This document shows positions 44,679-55,926 of a stretch of 64,000 nt of DNA, one piece after another. This stretch comes from Pseudomonas sp. Seg1. GTDB lineage: Bacteria > Pseudomonadota > Gammaproteobacteria > Pseudomonadales > Pseudomonadaceae. The first letter of the stretch is position 1; each line of letters opens with the position of its first letter. The notes below the pieces were generated by a model, which saw nothing but the letters and a program-made list of their open reading frames with translations, was not told the origin of the DNA and did not search any database. The translations under genes and the position numbers were made by a program. Where the stretch lies: NCBI RefSeq assembly GCF_018326005.1, contig NZ_AP021903.1, positions 4,063,501 through 4,127,500 on the forward strand, in the 5' to 3' direction.

Positions 44679-47087
44679 TCAGTCGCGCACCGGGCCCGGG
44701 GCCAGGACTTCACGGGAACCGTTGGTGTTCATCGAGGTGACGACGCCAGCCATTTCCATGGCTTCGATCATCCGGGCGGCGCGGTTGTAGCCGATCTTCA
44801 GCTTGCGCTGTACGGCGGAAATCGAGGCGCGGCGGCTTTCCAGCACGAACTGTACGGCTTCGTCATACAGTGCGTCGGCTTCCGGATCATCACCATCACC
44901 ACCGCCGCTGCTGCCTTCAAAGCCGCTGCCCGCCTCTTCGACACCGTTGAGGATGTCATCGTTGTATTCCGGCGCGCCGCGCAGTTTCCACGCTTCGACC
45001 ACACGGTGGACTTCATCGTCGGAAACGAAGGCGCCGTGAACGCGGATCGGCAGGCTGGTGCCCGGTGGCATGTAGAGCATGTCACCGTGGCCGAGCAATT
45101 GCTCGGCGCCGCCCTGGTCGATGATGGTCCGCGAGTCGATCTTGCTCGACACCTGGAACGCCATACGCGTCGGAATGTTGGCCTTGATCAGACCGGTGAT
45201 CACGTCCACCGAAGGTCGTTGGGTCGCGAGGATCAAGTGAATGCCCGCCGCACGCGCCTTTTGGGCGATACGGGCGATCAGTTCTTCAACCTTCTTGCCG
45301 ACGATCATCATCATGTCGGCGAATTCGTCGACCACCACGACGATGGTCGGCAGCTTCTGCAGCAACGGTGCTTCGTCGTGAATGCTTTCGCGCTTGTACA
45401 GCGGATCGCTCAACGGCTCGCCAGCGTCCTGGGCTTCCTTGACCTTGGCGTTGAAGCCGGACAGGTTACGCACGCCCATTTTCGCCATCAGTTTGTAGCG
45501 GCGCTCCATCTCGGCAACGCTCCAGCGCAGGGCGTTGGCGGCGTCCTTCATGTCGGTCACAACCGGGCAGAGCAAGTGCGGAATGCCTTCGTAGATCGAC
45601 AGTTCCAACATCTTTGGGTCGATCATGATCAGCTTGGCGTCTTCCGGGCCGGATTTGAACAGGATCGACAGGATCATCGCGTTCACACCCACCGACTTAC
45701 CGGAACCGGTCGTACCGGCCACCAGCAAGTGCGGCATCTTCGCCAGGTCGGTGATGACCGGTTTGCCGCCGATGTCGTGGCCCAGCGCCAGAGTGACCGG
45801 CGATTTGAAGTTGTCGTACTCGGGCGTCGACAGCACTTCGGAGAAGCGCACGATCTGCCGGTCTTCGTTGGGGATCTCGATACCGACGGTGGTCTTGCCC
45901 GGGATCACCTCAACCACGCGCACGCTGGTCACGGCCAGGGAACGTGCAAGGTCTTTGGCGAGGTTGGCGATGCGACTGACCTTGACGCCGGCCGCAGGCT
46001 GGATTTCGTAACGGGTAATGACCGGGCCGGGATGGATCGAATCCACCGTGACCTCAACGCCGAACTCCTTGAGCTTGATCTCCAGCAAGTGGCCGACCGC
46101 AGCCAGGGATTCCGGGGAGTAATTGAGTTGTTTCTTTTCTGCCGGATCAAGAATCGAGATCGGCGGCAAGGTGCCTTCCACGGCACTGTCGACGAACAAT
46201 GGTGCCTGTTTCTCTTTCTGCACGCGCTTGCTCGGCTCGGGAGCCTTGGCCGGTGCCGGAGCGATGACCGGCGGGACCTGCTTCTCGCGGTCGGACATGT
46301 GCTTGCTCAGCGCTTGCTCACGCTCAATCAGGCGTTCTTTGACTTTGGCCTGCTCACGCTTGTCAGTCACCGTCGGGGCGACCACATCGTGCACGCGGTC
46401 ATCGACTTCACGCAGTTGCGCAACCAGTTGCTTGCGTTCGGTACGCGCCGACCACCAGCGGTTGAGCGCGCCCTGGAACAGCTCGAACAGGTCGAGGGTG
46501 ATCTTGCCGGTGATGTCCATCACCTTGAACCACGACAGGTCGGTGAACACGGTCAGGCCAAACAGAAACAGGGCAATGAACAGCAGCGTGCTGCCTTGAA
46601 TATTCAAAGCATTCTTCGCCAGATCGCCAAGGCTTTCGCCCAGTGCGCCACCGGCACCGGCCGGCAGACCGGTCGCGGCATGAAAATGAATGTGCGCCAG
46701 CGCGGCACCGGAGAGCACCAGAAACACCAGACCGATCAGGCGCCAGGAGAACAGCCAGCCGCTCCACTGCCACGGCTCGTGGCGCTGACGGAAGATCTGA
46801 TACGCCTTGATCGCCAGCAGCAACGGGAAAATGTAGGCGAAGTAGCCGAGCACCATGAACAGGATATCGGCGCTGTAGGAGCCCGCCGGGCCGCCGAAAT
46901 TCTGCACGTCGTCGATCTTGCTGTTATGGCTCCAGCCCGGATCGTCCTTGCCGTAGGTCAGCAACGCCATCATCAGGAACAGGCACAGAGCGCCGATGGC
47001 GATCAATGCACCTTCCTTGAGCCGGTAGTGCAACTGTTGGCGCCAGAGCGGAACGACTGTTTTTGGTGCTTCGGTGGATTTCTTCAA
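44679..47087 (-). CDS. ftsK: DNA translocase FtsK
   Basis: 802 residues. N-terminal membrane domain with four helices ([24 protein letters not shown] onward, about 25-190), a Pro/Lys-rich linker, the motor with Walker [18 protein letters not shown], Walker [17 protein letters not shown], and the C-terminal gamma domain [20 protein letters not shown] that reads KOPS sites. It pumps DNA to the closing septum. The start is the TTG at [10 protein letters not shown], with AGGA upstream; an ATG 11 codons earlier lacks a ribosome site. Confidence 0.94.
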   Translation of the reverse strand: MKKSTEAPKTVVPLWRQQLHYRLKEGALIAIGALCLFLMMALLTYGKDDPGWSHNSKIDDVQNFGGPAGSYSADILFMVLGYFAYIFPLLLAIKAYQIFRQRHEPWQWSGWLFSWRLIGLVFLVLSGAALAHIHFHAATGLPAGAGGALGESLGDLAKNALNIQGSTLLFIALFLFGLTVFTDLSWFKVMDITGKITLDLFELFQGALNRWWSARTERKQLVAQLREVDDRVHDVVAPTVTDKREQAKVKERLIEREQALSKHMSDREKQVPPVIAPAPAKAPEPSKRVQKEKQAPLFVDSAVEGTLPPISILDPAEKKQLNYSPESLAAVGHLLEIKLKEFGVEVTVDSIHPGPVITRYEIQPAAGVKVSRIANLAKDLARSLAVTSVRVVEVIPGKTTVGIEIPNEDRQIVRFSEVLSTPEYDNFKSPVTLALGHDIGGKPVITDLAKMPHLLVAGTTGSGKSVGVNAMILSILFKSGPEDAKLIMIDPKMLELSIYEGIPHLLCPVVTDMKDAANALRWSVAEMERRYKLMAKMGVRNLSGFNAKVKEAQDAGEPLSDPLYKRESIHDEAPLLQKLPTIVVVVDEFADMMMIVGKKVEELIARIAQKARAAGIHLILATQRPSVDVITGLIKANIPTRMAFQVSSKIDSRTIIDQGGAEQLLGHGDMLYMPPGTSLPIRVHGAFVSDDEVHRVVEAWKLRGAPEYNDDILNGVEEAGSGFEGSSGGGDGDDPEADALYDEAVQFVLESRRASISAVQRKLKIGYNRAARMIEAMEMAGVVTSMNTNGSREVLAPGPVRD

Positions 47088-47245
47088 AACGCTACTTTTC
47101 CTGCGCCGAGGCGCGTCCATCTATTGAATGACGATAAAAAACTGCCCAATCCAGGCAGGTAAAAAAGTTAACGGGTGCAACTGAGACTACTTTTAACACT
47201 GCGCTCAGGGTTTTATAAACACGGCGCGCGGCGAATATTCTGTAA

Positions 47246-48343
<1,098 letters not shown>

Positions 48344-48405
48344 CGGCACACTTTATCGCGGGCAAACAGCCCGCACCGCCCTCCCCTTCTGCAAGCCTGG
48401 ATGCC

Positions 48406-49086
48406 ATGCTGACTTGGTTACAACGCAACTCCCTGACTTTTCCTCCACTGGAAAAGGCCATGCGCGACCCCAACGGATTGCTCGCCGCAGGTGGCGATCT
48501 GTCCGCCGATCGTCTGATTCAGGCTTATCGCCATGGCTGCTTTCCGTGGTTTTCCGAAGGCCAGCCGATTCTCTGGTGGTCGCCGGATCCCCGCACGGTT
48601 TTGTTTCCCGACGAACTGCACGTCTCACGCAGCCTGAGCAAACTGCTGCGCAAGGAGCGCTACCAAGTCACCTTCGATCAGGACTTTGAGGCGGTGATCC
48701 GTGCCTGCGCCGCGCCCAGGGATTACGCCGACGGCACCTGGATCACCGAAGCCATGCAGAACGCCTACGTTGAACTGCATCGTCGCGGCTTCGCCCATTC
48801 TGTCGAAGTCCGGGATCAGGGCGAATTGGTCGGCGGTCTGTACGGGCTGGCGATGGGGCGACTGTTTTTTGGTGAGTCGATGTTCAGCCGCGCCGACAAT
48901 GCCTCCAAATATGGCTTTGCCACACTGGTGCGGCATCTGAAGGACTCGGGTTTTGTGCTGATCGACTGTCAGATGCCTACCGACCATCTGCACAGCCTCG
49001 GCGCTCGGGCGATTCCCCGCCTCGAATTCGCCAACTATCTGGCCCGACATCTGGATCAACCCAATCACGCCACCTGGGTTTGCTGA
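48406..49086 (+). CDS. aat: leucyl/phenylalanyl-tRNA-protein transferase
   Basis: 226 residues with the Aat motifs [52 protein letters not shown] and [22 protein letters not shown]. It puts Leu or Phe on N-terminal Arg or Lys of proteins, making N-degrons for ClpS. It opens the aat-bpt-infA group, next to clpA-clpS. Confidence 0.94.
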   Translation: MLTWLQRNSLTFPPLEKAMRDPNGLLAAGGDLSADRLIQAYRHGCFPWFSEGQPILWWSPDPRTVLFPDELHVSRSLSKLLRKERYQVTFDQDFEAVIRACAAPRDYADGTWITEAMQNAYVELHRRGFAHSVEVRDQGELVGGLYGLAMGRLFFGESMFSRADNASKYGFATLVRHLKDSGFVLIDCQMPTDHLHSLGARAIPRLEFANYLARHLDQPNHATWVC

Positions 49087-49143
49087 GCGACTTTTGCGCG
49101 CGTGGCTTACACTTAATTCACCAGCTTATCCCGAGGGTTGATC

Positions 49144-49851
49144 ATGACCGAGTTGGCGCGCTTGAAGTTCTATGCCACTCAGCCTCACTCTTGCAGTTAT
49201 CTGCCTGAGGAGCAGGCCACGACCCTGTTTCTCGACCCAAGTCAGCCCATGGATGTGCATGTCTACGCAGACCTGTCGGAAATGGGCTTTCGTCGCAGCG
49301 GCGATCACTTGTATCGCCCCCATTGCCAGAATTGCAATGCGTGCGTGCCTGCGCGCATTCCCGTGGCGCCGTTCACCCCCAATCGTCAGCAGAAACGGAT
49401 TTTCAAGCGCAACGCCGATTTGCAGGTGCGCCCGGCCAAACCCCAGTTCAGTGAAGAATACTTCGATCTGTATCAGCGCTACATCGAACAGCGTCACGCC
49501 GACGGCGACATGTACCCACCGAGCCGTGATCAATTCTCGACTTTTCTGGTGCGCGATCTGCCCTTCTCGCGTTTTTACGAGTTTCGTCTCGACGGACGGT
49601 TGCTGGCTGTCGCGGTGACCGATTTGCTGCCTAACGGCCTGTCAGCGGTGTACACGTTTTACGAACCGGCCGAAGAACGCCGCAGCCTTGGCCGTTTCGC
49701 CATCCTGTGGCAAATCGCCGAGAGCCAGCGCCTGGGGCTTGAGGCGGTGTACCTGGGTTACTGGATCAAAAACTGCAAAAAGATGAACTACAAGACCCAA
49801 TATCGCCCTATCGAACTGCTGATTAATCAGCGTTGGGTCATCCTGAACTGA
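49144..49851 (+). CDS. bpt: aspartate/glutamate leucyltransferase Bpt
   Basis: 235 residues of the ATE1-like fold: [60 protein letters not shown], and C-terminal [21 protein letters not shown]. Adds Leu to N-terminal Asp and Glu, an N-degron step parallel to Aat. Follows aat and precedes infA. Confidence 0.93.
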   Translation: MTELARLKFYATQPHSCSYLPEEQATTLFLDPSQPMDVHVYADLSEMGFRRSGDHLYRPHCQNCNACVPARIPVAPFTPNRQQKRIFKRNADLQVRPAKPQFSEEYFDLYQRYIEQRHADGDMYPPSRDQFSTFLVRDLPFSRFYEFRLDGRLLAVAVTDLLPNGLSAVYTFYEPAEERRSLGRFAILWQIAESQRLGLEAVYLGYWIKNCKKMNYKTQYRPIELLINQRWVILN

Positions 49852-49963
49852 ACACAAGCCGTAAACCCCTTGGCGTAAACACCATTTTTCGGGCACAATG
49901 CACGCCGCTTTTGCCTGGCGCAGTTGCACCGGGCCATTCATTGGATACCGAGGGCTTTACTGC

Positions 49964-50182
49964 ATGTCGAAAGAAGACAGCTTCGAAATGGAAGGCACTG
50001 TCGTCGACACCCTGCCCAACACCATGTTTCGTGTGGAGTTGGAAAATGGGCACGTCGTAACCGCGCATATTTCCGGCAAGATGCGCAAGAACTACATTCG
50101 TATTCTTACCGGTGACAAAGTGCGCGTCGAGCTGACGCCCTATGATTTGAGCAAAGGGCGCATTACTTACCGCGCTCGTTAA
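49964..50182 (+). CDS. infA: translation initiation factor IF-1
   Basis: 72 residues, an OB fold: [20 protein letters not shown], then [20 protein letters not shown] and [20 protein letters not shown]. It blocks the ribosomal A site during initiation. Ends at a strong terminator, followed by the repeat region. Confidence 0.96.
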
Positions 50183-50197
50183 TCAAGTCAATACAGA

Positions 50198-50225
50198 ACG
50201 CCCGGTTTATGCCGGGCGTTTTTGT
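50198..50225 (+). terminator. rho-independent terminator after infA
   Basis: ACGCCCGG / CCGGGCGT stem and a TTTTTGTTT tail. Confidence 0.9.
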
Positions 50226-50271
50226 TTGTCTGCGATTTGGTTGGGGTCTTGGGGTCTTGGGGTTTGGGGGC

Positions 50272-50521
50272 ATATCCGTTGCTGCGGGTGTTGCTGATTA
50301 GGGTTCCGCCCTTACGGCGGGTCACTTTTTCCAGACGCCGAAAAAGTAACCAAAAAGGCTGCTCCCTGACGTACGGCACTTCGCCTAGGCTCAGTGTTCC
50401 CTCGCTACGGCGTCCATCCGGGGGCATCGCCTCCGGTTTGCTTCGCTGCACCTCCTCTCGATGTGTTTGGCTTCGCCAAACGGCGCTGCGCGCCTACCCC
50501 GGATGAACACCTCCGCTCGGC
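50272..50521. repeat. left arm of a large imperfect inverted repeat
   Basis: About 250 bp that match, inverted, 52338-52590 (shared stretches include GGGTTCCGCCCTTACGGCGG, CTTTTTCCAGACGCCG and GATGTGTTTGGCTTCGCC). A dispersed Pseudomonas intergenic repeat type. Any short open frames inside are not credible genes. Confidence 0.8.
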
Positions 50522-50537
50522 CTGCCGATGGGCCTGA

Positions 50538-50583
50538 AGATCAAGAGCAGGATCAAAAGCCAGATCAAAAGCCAAATCAAGAG
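50538..50583. repeat. short tandem repeat (AGATCAAAAGCC units)
   Basis: About four degenerate 12-bp copies of (A/G)GATCAA(A/G)AGC between the outer arm and the inner palindrome. Confidence 0.6.
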
Positions 50584-50605
50584 CCCCTCACCCTAGCCCT
50601 CTCCC
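50584..50605. repeat. left half of an inner inverted repeat (CCCTCACCC...CCCTCTCCC)
   Basis: CCCTCACCCTAGCCCTCTCC, whose inverted partner GGAGAGAGGGCTGGGGTGAG lies at 52121-52143. The IS inserted just beyond it. Confidence 0.65.
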
Positions 50606-51890
50606 TGTATGTACCGGAGACATGGTGGACAGGTGTTCGGAGACATGGTGGACACTTTTTAATAGACACATTGCTCATCACCAAGGAGATGACCTGTGTC
50701 CTGGGAAGAGGTGTCCACCGTGCAGCTTCGTTCAGAGTTCGTGCATTTGGCTCGGCAAGAAGGAGCCAATGTCCGGCAGCTTTGCCGCCGATTCAATATC
50801 AGCCCAAGCACTGCCTACAAATGGCTCAACAGGTTTGAAACTTCAGGTGCAGAGGGCTTGATCGATCAGTCTCGACGACCGAAGACGTCACCCAAACGCT
50901 GCGCTGAAGAGGTTGAGCAGCAGATTCTGACCGTGAGTGAGGAATACGCGGCTTGGGGCGCTCGCAAGCTCAAACGTGTGCTGGAAGACAGCGGCGCAGT
51001 AATGCCTTCGGTCAGTACCGTGCATGCGGTTTTACAGCGTCATTCACGCGTTGATTCAAAGGCCGCTGAGATTAAACCGTTTATCCGCTTCGAGCATGAA
51101 GCGCCCAACGATCTTTGGCAGATGGACTTCAAGGGCCATATCAGCCTGGCTCAGGGACGTTGCCATCCGTTGACGATACTGGACGATCATTCGCGGTTTT
51201 CGCTGTGTATCGCGGCCTGCCTCGATGAGCGACGTGAAACCGTTCAGGAGCATCTAATCAGGGTCTTTCGGCGTCATGGTCTGCCTTTGCGCATGACGAT
51301 GGACAACGGTTCACCCTGGGGTGACCAGACTGGCGTTTATACCGCGCTGGAGGTCTGGCTGATGAGTCAGGGCATCAAGGTCGGGCACTCTCGACCTTAT
51401 CATCCGCAAACCCAAGGAAAGCTGGAACGCTTCCACCGCAGCCTGAAAAATGAAGTCCTGCGAGACCGACATTTTATTGATCTCAACGGTGCACAACGGG
51501 CGTTTGATATCTGGCGTGATATCTACAACCAGAAGCGTCCACATCAAGCGTTGGACATGCAGGTGCCTGCTACTCGCTACAGCAGCAGCCCACGGGAATA
51601 TCAGGAGCAACCCGCGGCGCCGGAGTACGACGATGGGGATGTGGTCAGGAAGGTTCAGGTGAAGGGCGAGATCTACTGGCGGAACCGTGAATACACAGTC
51701 GGAAAAGCTTTTTATGGGAGGTCAGTAGCTATCAGGGAAACGACGGAAGATGGCATCCGCGATGTCTACTGGAGTAGACATCGTATTGCCCGAATCGACT
51801 TGAACTTGCAGATCGTTACGGCAGGTAAGAAGATCTAAAACCGTCCACCATGTCTCCGAACATGTGTCCACCATGTCTCCGGTACATACA
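50606..51890 (+). mobile_element. IS481-family insertion sequence
   Basis: 1,285 bp, bounded by 26-bp perfect inverted ends (50606-50631 and 51865-51890, beginning TGTATGTACCGGAGACATGG). The GGAGACATGGTGGAC block recurs at each end, so that the terminal repeats extend with small gaps to about 50 bp. It is flanked on both sides by CTCCC (50601-50605 and 51891-51895), a 5-bp target duplication. It holds one intact transposase gene, so it may still move. Confidence 0.92.
50696..51838 (+). CDS. IS481-family transposase
   Basis: 380 residues. N-terminal helix-turn-helix (LARQEGANVRQLCRRFNISPSTAYKWLNRFE, about 18-50). The RNase H fold has the acidic residues in LWQMDFKGHISL (first Asp), MTMDNGSPWG (second Asp) and TQGKLERFHRSLKNEV (Glu), the DDE triad. 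The C-terminal part ends RIDLNLQIVTAGKK. Cuts and pastes the surrounding 1,285-bp element. The first two codons overlap the end of an inner repeat (the second GGTGGAC block). Confidence 0.92.
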   Translation: MSWEEVSTVQLRSEFVHLARQEGANVRQLCRRFNISPSTAYKWLNRFETSGAEGLIDQSRRPKTSPKRCAEEVEQQILTVSEEYAAWGARKLKRVLEDSGAVMPSVSTVHAVLQRHSRVDSKAAEIKPFIRFEHEAPNDLWQMDFKGHISLAQGRCHPLTILDDHSRFSLCIAACLDERRETVQEHLIRVFRRHGLPLRMTMDNGSPWGDQTGVYTALEVWLMSQGIKVGHSRPYHPQTQGKLERFHRSLKNEVLRDRHFIDLNGAQRAFDIWRDIYNQKRPHQALDMQVPATRYSSSPREYQEQPAAPEYDDGDVVRKVQVKGEIYWRNREYTVGKAFYGRSVAIRETTEDGIRDVYWSRHRIARIDLNLQIVTAGKKI

Positions 51891-52143
51891 CTCCCGGAGG
51901 GAGAGGGGACTGACCGAGGTGTTTGAGAGAGCTACGCCGACATGAAATACCGAGTCGAACTCAGATTCTGAAAGGCTCGCAAATCGGCTCCTCTCCTTGG
52001 ACCATAGCCCTCTCCCGGAGGGAGAGAGGACTGACCGAGGTATTTGAGAGAGCTACGCCGACATGAAATACCGAGTCGAACTCAGATTCTGAAAGATTCA
52101 CAAATCGGCTCCCTCACCTTGGAGAGAGGGCTGGGGTGAGGGG
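51891..52143. repeat. two tandem copies of a 121-bp unit, beginning with CTCCCGGAGGGAGAGG palindrome
   Basis: Copy 1 begins right after the IS (shared marker TGACCGAGGT at 51911) and copy 2 starts 121 bp later (TGACCGAGGT at 52032). They share GTTTGAGAGAGCTACGCCG and TACCGAGTCGAACTCAGATT. No gene. The IS split the CCCTCTCCC-GGAGGGAGAG palindrome in front of copy 1. Confidence 0.8.
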
Positions 52144-52188
52144 CAAACCCAACACAAAACCAAAGCCGACCGCACGCTTCTCACCACT

Positions 52189-52325
52189 CAACACAATGAG
52201 CATCAGCTCAAGTACCGCTCTTGACCTTCACCAATCAACACAATGAGCGTTAGCTCAAGTACCGCTCTTGATCTCCACCACTCAACACAATGAGCGTTAG
52301 CTCGAGTACCGCTCTTGATCTTAAG
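52189..52325. repeat. three tandem copies of a 47-bp unit
   Basis: CAACACAATGAGC(G)TTAGCT units start at 52189, 52236 and 52283 and end with GTACCGCTCTTGATCT. No coding use. Confidence 0.82.
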
Positions 52326-52337
52326 CGCCCGTCGGAA

Positions 52338-52590
52338 GGCTGAGTGGAGGGATTGATCCGGGGTGGGAGCGCAGCGACCGTTTGGCGAAGCCAAACACAT
52401 CGAGAGGAGGTGCAGCGAAGCAAACCGGAGGCGATGACCCCCGGATCGATCCCGCAGCGAAGGAACCCGAGCCACAGCGAGGGCCGTACGTCAGGGTAAA
52501 GCCTTTTTGGTTACTTTTTCGGCGTCTGGAAAAAGTGACCCGCCGTAAGGGCGGAACCCTAAGCAGCCATCACCGCAGCAACGGATATAC
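52338..52590. repeat. right arm of the large imperfect inverted repeat
   Basis: Inverted relative to 50272-50521. Ends just before the clpA terminator. Confidence 0.8.
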
Positions 52591-52617
52591 ACCCAAAACC
52601 CAAAAACTCCAGACAAC

Positions 52618-52642
52618 AAAAAGGCGCCCGAAGGCGCCTTTC
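52618..52642 (-). terminator. rho-independent terminator of clpA
   Basis: AAGGCGCC-CGAA-GGCGCCTT stem; on the minus strand a T run follows. Confidence 0.85.
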
Positions 52643-52657
52643 GCTTACAACAGGCCG

Positions 52658-54928
52658 TCAGGCCATCTCAGCGGTAGTCTCAAAGTCAAAGGTCAACTCA
52701 CCATCCTTGATGTCGATGTGAACCACACCGCCATGCTCGGCCAGCTCGCCAAACAGAATCTCCTCCGCCAACGGACGCTTGATCTTGTCCTGAATCAGAC
52801 GCGCCATCGGACGCGCACCCATCGCCGAGTCATAACCACCCGCCGCCAACCAACTGCGCGCCGCATCAGTAACCTCAAGCAACACACGCTTGTCTTCCAG
52901 CTGCGCCTGAAGCTCGGTAAGGAACTTGTCCACCACACTTTTGATGACCTCATGACTGAGGCGACCAAACTGGATAATGGTGTCCAGACGGTTACGGAAC
53001 TCCGGCGTGAAGCTCTTCTTGATCACTTCCATCGCATCAGACGAGTGGTCCTGATGAGTGAAACCGATCGAAGCACGCGCCGCCGTTTCGGCACCGGCGT
53101 TGGTCGTCATGATCACGATCACATTGCGGAAATCCGCCTTGCGCCCGTTGTTATCGGTCAGCGTGCCGTGATCCATGACCTGCAGCAGCAGGTTGAAGAC
53201 TTCCGGATGCGCCTTCTCGATTTCATCGAGCAGCAATACGCAATGCGGTTGCTTGGTAATCGCTTCGGTCAACAGACCGCCCTGATCAAAACCGACATAG
53301 CCTGGAGGCGCACCAATCAGACGCGATACGGTGTGGCGTTCCATGTACTCGGACATGTCGAAGCGAACCAGCTCGATCCCCAAGGCCTTGGCCAATTGCC
53401 GCGCGGCCTCGGTTTTACCGACACCGGTCGGACCTGCGAACAGGAACGAACCGACTGGCTTATCCGGCGACTTGAGGCCGGCACGGGACAGCTTGATCGC
53501 AGTCGACAGCGAATCGATCGCGGCGTCCTGACCAAACACCGTCAGCTTCAGGTCACGCTCCAGATTACGCAGCAGTTCCTTGTCGGAACTGGTGACGTGC
53601 TTCGGCGGAATCCGCGCAATCTTCGCCACGATGTCTTCGACCTGTGGCACTTCAATGCGCTTCACACGTTTTTCGACCGGCTGCAGACGCTGGTAGGCGC
53701 CCGCCTCGTCGATCACGTCGATGGCCTTGTCCGGCATATGCCGGTCATTGATGTAGCGCGACGCCAGTTCAGCAGCGGCGCGCAACGACTCATCGCTGTA
53801 TTCGATGTTGTGGTGCGCTTCAAAACGCCCTTTCAGGCCGCGCAGGATGCCGATGGTGTCTTCCACCGACGGCTCGACGACATCGACTTTCTGGAAGCGC
53901 CGCGCCAAGGCACGATCCTTCTCGAAGATGCCACGGAATTCCTGGAACGTAGTTGAACCGATGCAACGAATGTCGCCAGACGACAGCAGCGGCTTGAGCA
54001 GGTTCGAGGCATCCATGACGCCACCGGAAGCAGCGCCGGCACCAATAATGGTGTGGATCTCGTCGATGAACAGGATCGCCTGCGGACGCTTTTTCAGTTC
54101 ATTGAGCAGCGCCTTGAAGCGCTTCTCGAAATCACCGCGATACTTGGTGCCCGCGAGCAAAGCACCAAGGTCGAGCGAGTAAACGACGCTGTTGGCCAGC
54201 AGATCCGGCACCTGGTTGTCGACAATGCGCTTGGCCAGACCTTCGGCAATCGCGGTTTTACCCACACCTGCCTCACCGACCAGCAGCGGATTGTTTTTGC
54301 GCCGACGCGCAAGAATCTGCGCGACACGCTCGACTTCCGATTCGCGGCCGACCAACGGATCGATGCGACCCTGGCGCGCGAGTTCGTTGAGGTTGCTGGC
54401 ATAAGCATCCAGAGGATTGCCTGAGGAAGAAGACTCACCGCCCTCGTCGTCCTGCATATCTTGTTCACCTTCAGAGTGATCGCCATGCCCCGGCACTTTG
54501 GAAATGCCGTGTGCGATGTAATTGACGACATCGATGCGCGCAACGCTCTGCTGTTTCAGCAGGAACACTGCCTGACTCTCTTGCTCACTGAAGATTGCAA
54601 CCAGCACATTGGCGCCAGTCACTTCGCGTTTGCCCGAGCTCTGTACGTGGAAAACAGCACGTTGCAGTACACGCTGGAAGCCCAGGGTTGGCTGGGTTTC
54701 GCGATCTTCGTCATGAACGGGGATCAATGGCGTGGTGGAGTCGATGAACTCCTGCAGGTCATGCTTGAGTTTGTCGAGGTTTGCGCCGCAGGCACGCAAA
54801 ACGGTGGCGGCAGCCTCATTGTCCAATAGGGCCAGCAGCAGGTGTTCGACGGTCATGAATTCATGACGTTTCGAACGAGCCTCCTTGAAGGCTAGATTGA
54901 GGGTGACTTCGAGCTCGCGGTTTAACAT
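52658..54928 (-). CDS. clpA: ATP-dependent Clp protease ATP-binding subunit ClpA
   Basis: 756 residues. N-domain (about 1-145), AAA1 with [15 protein letters not shown] and [21 protein letters not shown]2 with [20 protein letters not shown] and [15 protein letters not shown]. The ClpP-docking loop is in SIGFTHQ (about 610). Unfolds N-degron and SsrA-tagged proteins for ClpP. Upstream on the same strand is clpS; downstream, towards infA, come the repeats. Confidence 0.95.
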   Translation of the reverse strand: MLNRELEVTLNLAFKEARSKRHEFMTVEHLLLALLDNEAAATVLRACGANLDKLKHDLQEFIDSTTPLIPVHDEDRETQPTLGFQRVLQRAVFHVQSSGKREVTGANVLVAIFSEQESQAVFLLKQQSVARIDVVNYIAHGISKVPGHGDHSEGEQDMQDDEGGESSSSGNPLDAYASNLNELARQGRIDPLVGRESEVERVAQILARRRKNNPLLVGEAGVGKTAIAEGLAKRIVDNQVPDLLANSVVYSLDLGALLAGTKYRGDFEKRFKALLNELKKRPQAILFIDEIHTIIGAGAASGGVMDASNLLKPLLSSGDIRCIGSTTFQEFRGIFEKDRALARRFQKVDVVEPSVEDTIGILRGLKGRFEAHHNIEYSDESLRAAAELASRYINDRHMPDKAIDVIDEAGAYQRLQPVEKRVKRIEVPQVEDIVAKIARIPPKHVTSSDKELLRNLERDLKLTVFGQDAAIDSLSTAIKLSRAGLKSPDKPVGSFLFAGPTGVGKTEAARQLAKALGIELVRFDMSEYMERHTVSRLIGAPPGYVGFDQGGLLTEAITKQPHCVLLLDEIEKAHPEVFNLLLQVMDHGTLTDNNGRKADFRNVIVIMTTNAGAETAARASIGFTHQDHSSDAMEVIKKSFTPEFRNRLDTIIQFGRLSHEVIKSVVDKFLTELQAQLEDKRVLLEVTDAARSWLAAGGYDSAMGARPMARLIQDKIKRPLAEEILFGELAEHGGVVHIDIKDGELTFDFETTAEMA

Positions 54929-54958
54929 AGCTTCACCTCATACCCAAGTGGTCGGCGA

Positions 54959-55342
54959 TTAACCGTCCTTCTCGATTTCACAGAGTAGCGGATGCTGGCT
55001 TTCCCTGGCGTACTGGTTGACCTGCATGGCCTTTGTCTCGGCGATGTCGCGGGTAAACACTCCACATACTGCCCGCCCTTCTGTGTGGACGGCCAGCATG
55101 ACCTTGGTCGCCAGCTCGCGATTCAGGTTAAAAAACACCTCGAGCACTTCGACGACGAAATCCATCGGTGTGTAGTCATCGTTGAACAAAACCACCTTGT
55201 ACATCGGCGGCGCCTGTAACGCAGGCTTTGCTTCCTGAACAGCAACGCCTGCCGAATCGTCGTCGTGCTCCTGTGGAAGATCCTTTTGGAGAAGCGGGCG
55301 ATCCTGATTGAATGTTAGTCGAATCTGGCTGATTGCATGCAT
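54959..55342 (-). CDS. clpS: ClpS, N-degron adaptor for ClpAP
   Basis: 127 residues. The start [15 protein letters not shown] is the flexible tail; the core has [28 protein letters not shown] and ends [26 protein letters not shown]. It binds N-terminal Leu, Phe, Trp and Tyr and hands the proteins to ClpA. Sits just upstream of clpA, 31 bases apart. Confidence 0.94.
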   Translation of the reverse strand: MHAISQIRLTFNQDRPLLQKDLPQEHDDDSAGVAVQEAKPALQAPPMYKVVLFNDDYTPMDFVVEVLEVFFNLNRELATKVMLAVHTEGRAVCGVFTRDIAETKAMQVNQYARESQHPLLCEIEKDG

Positions 55343-55566
55343 GGAAAGAAAGGTTCGTCAGTTGTGCAAATACAGTGGTGGGGGCGGTTGTTCACGTTTT
55401 CAACTCCGACTGCCCGGTCACCTTGACTATCGGGAAAACGGTGTTACAACCAATAGAGCCCACAGTGGGTAAAAAAGATCCGCGGAGTCAATCCTTTTAA
55501 CGGATTAGATTGCGGATGACTTGGATGATACTCCAGCGATGGAGTCTGTTGCAGAGGGATTTGAGC

Positions 55567-55848
55567 ATGGCTGTCGGCAAGGTGAAATGGTTCAACAATG
55601 CCAAGGGGTTCGGTTTCATCAACACCGATACCCATGAGGGTCGCGATGAGGATGGCAAAGAGATCGATTTCTTTGCGCACTACTCCGCCATTGAGATGGA
55701 CGGGTATAAAACCCTGAAAGCGGGACAGCAGGTGAAATTCGACATCGTGCAAGGCCCGAAAGGCCTGCATGCGATAAAAATTCAAAACGAGCCAGCCGCA
55801 ACAGATGCAGCCTCGGCCGCCGCTCTGGCGCAATCGGTCACCAGCTAA
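55567..55848 (+). CDS. cspD: cold-shock domain protein CspD-like
   Basis: 93 residues: [18 protein letters not shown] (RNP1), [24 protein letters not shown] and an Ala/Ser-rich tail. Binds single-stranded nucleic acid; E. coli CspD slows replication in stationary phase. Divergent from clpS, as in many pseudomonads. The start was chosen at MAVGKVK; a longer frame has no ribosome site. Confidence 0.92.
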   Translation: MAVGKVKWFNNAKGFGFINTDTHEGRDEDGKEIDFFAHYSAIEMDGYKTLKAGQQVKFDIVQGPKGLHAIKIQNEPAATDAASAAALAQSVTS

Positions 55849-55872
55849 AACCAGTTTATCGCCTGCCAGAAA

Positions 55873-55910
55873 AAAACCGCCCGACTCGATCATTCGAGTC
55901 GGGCGGTTTT
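55873..55910. terminator. bidirectional rho-independent terminator
   Basis: AAAACCGCCCGACTCGA / TCGAGTCGGGCGGTTTT stem of 17 bp between cspD and icd, with A and T runs on both strands. Confidence 0.92.
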
Positions 55911-55926
55911 CGCATGCCTGCGATGA

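Noticed and set aside
44457..47162. 900-codon open frame on the plus strand
   Set aside because: Antisense to ftsK, whose motifs are unmistakable.
50222..50506. Small open frames in the outer repeat arms (also 52203-52475)
   Set aside because: Arg/Ser-rich translations of a dispersed repeat with no conserved reading and no ribosome site.
52382..53956. 524-codon frame running from the right repeat arm into clpA
   Set aside because: Mostly antisense to clpA; no start signal or protein-like pattern.
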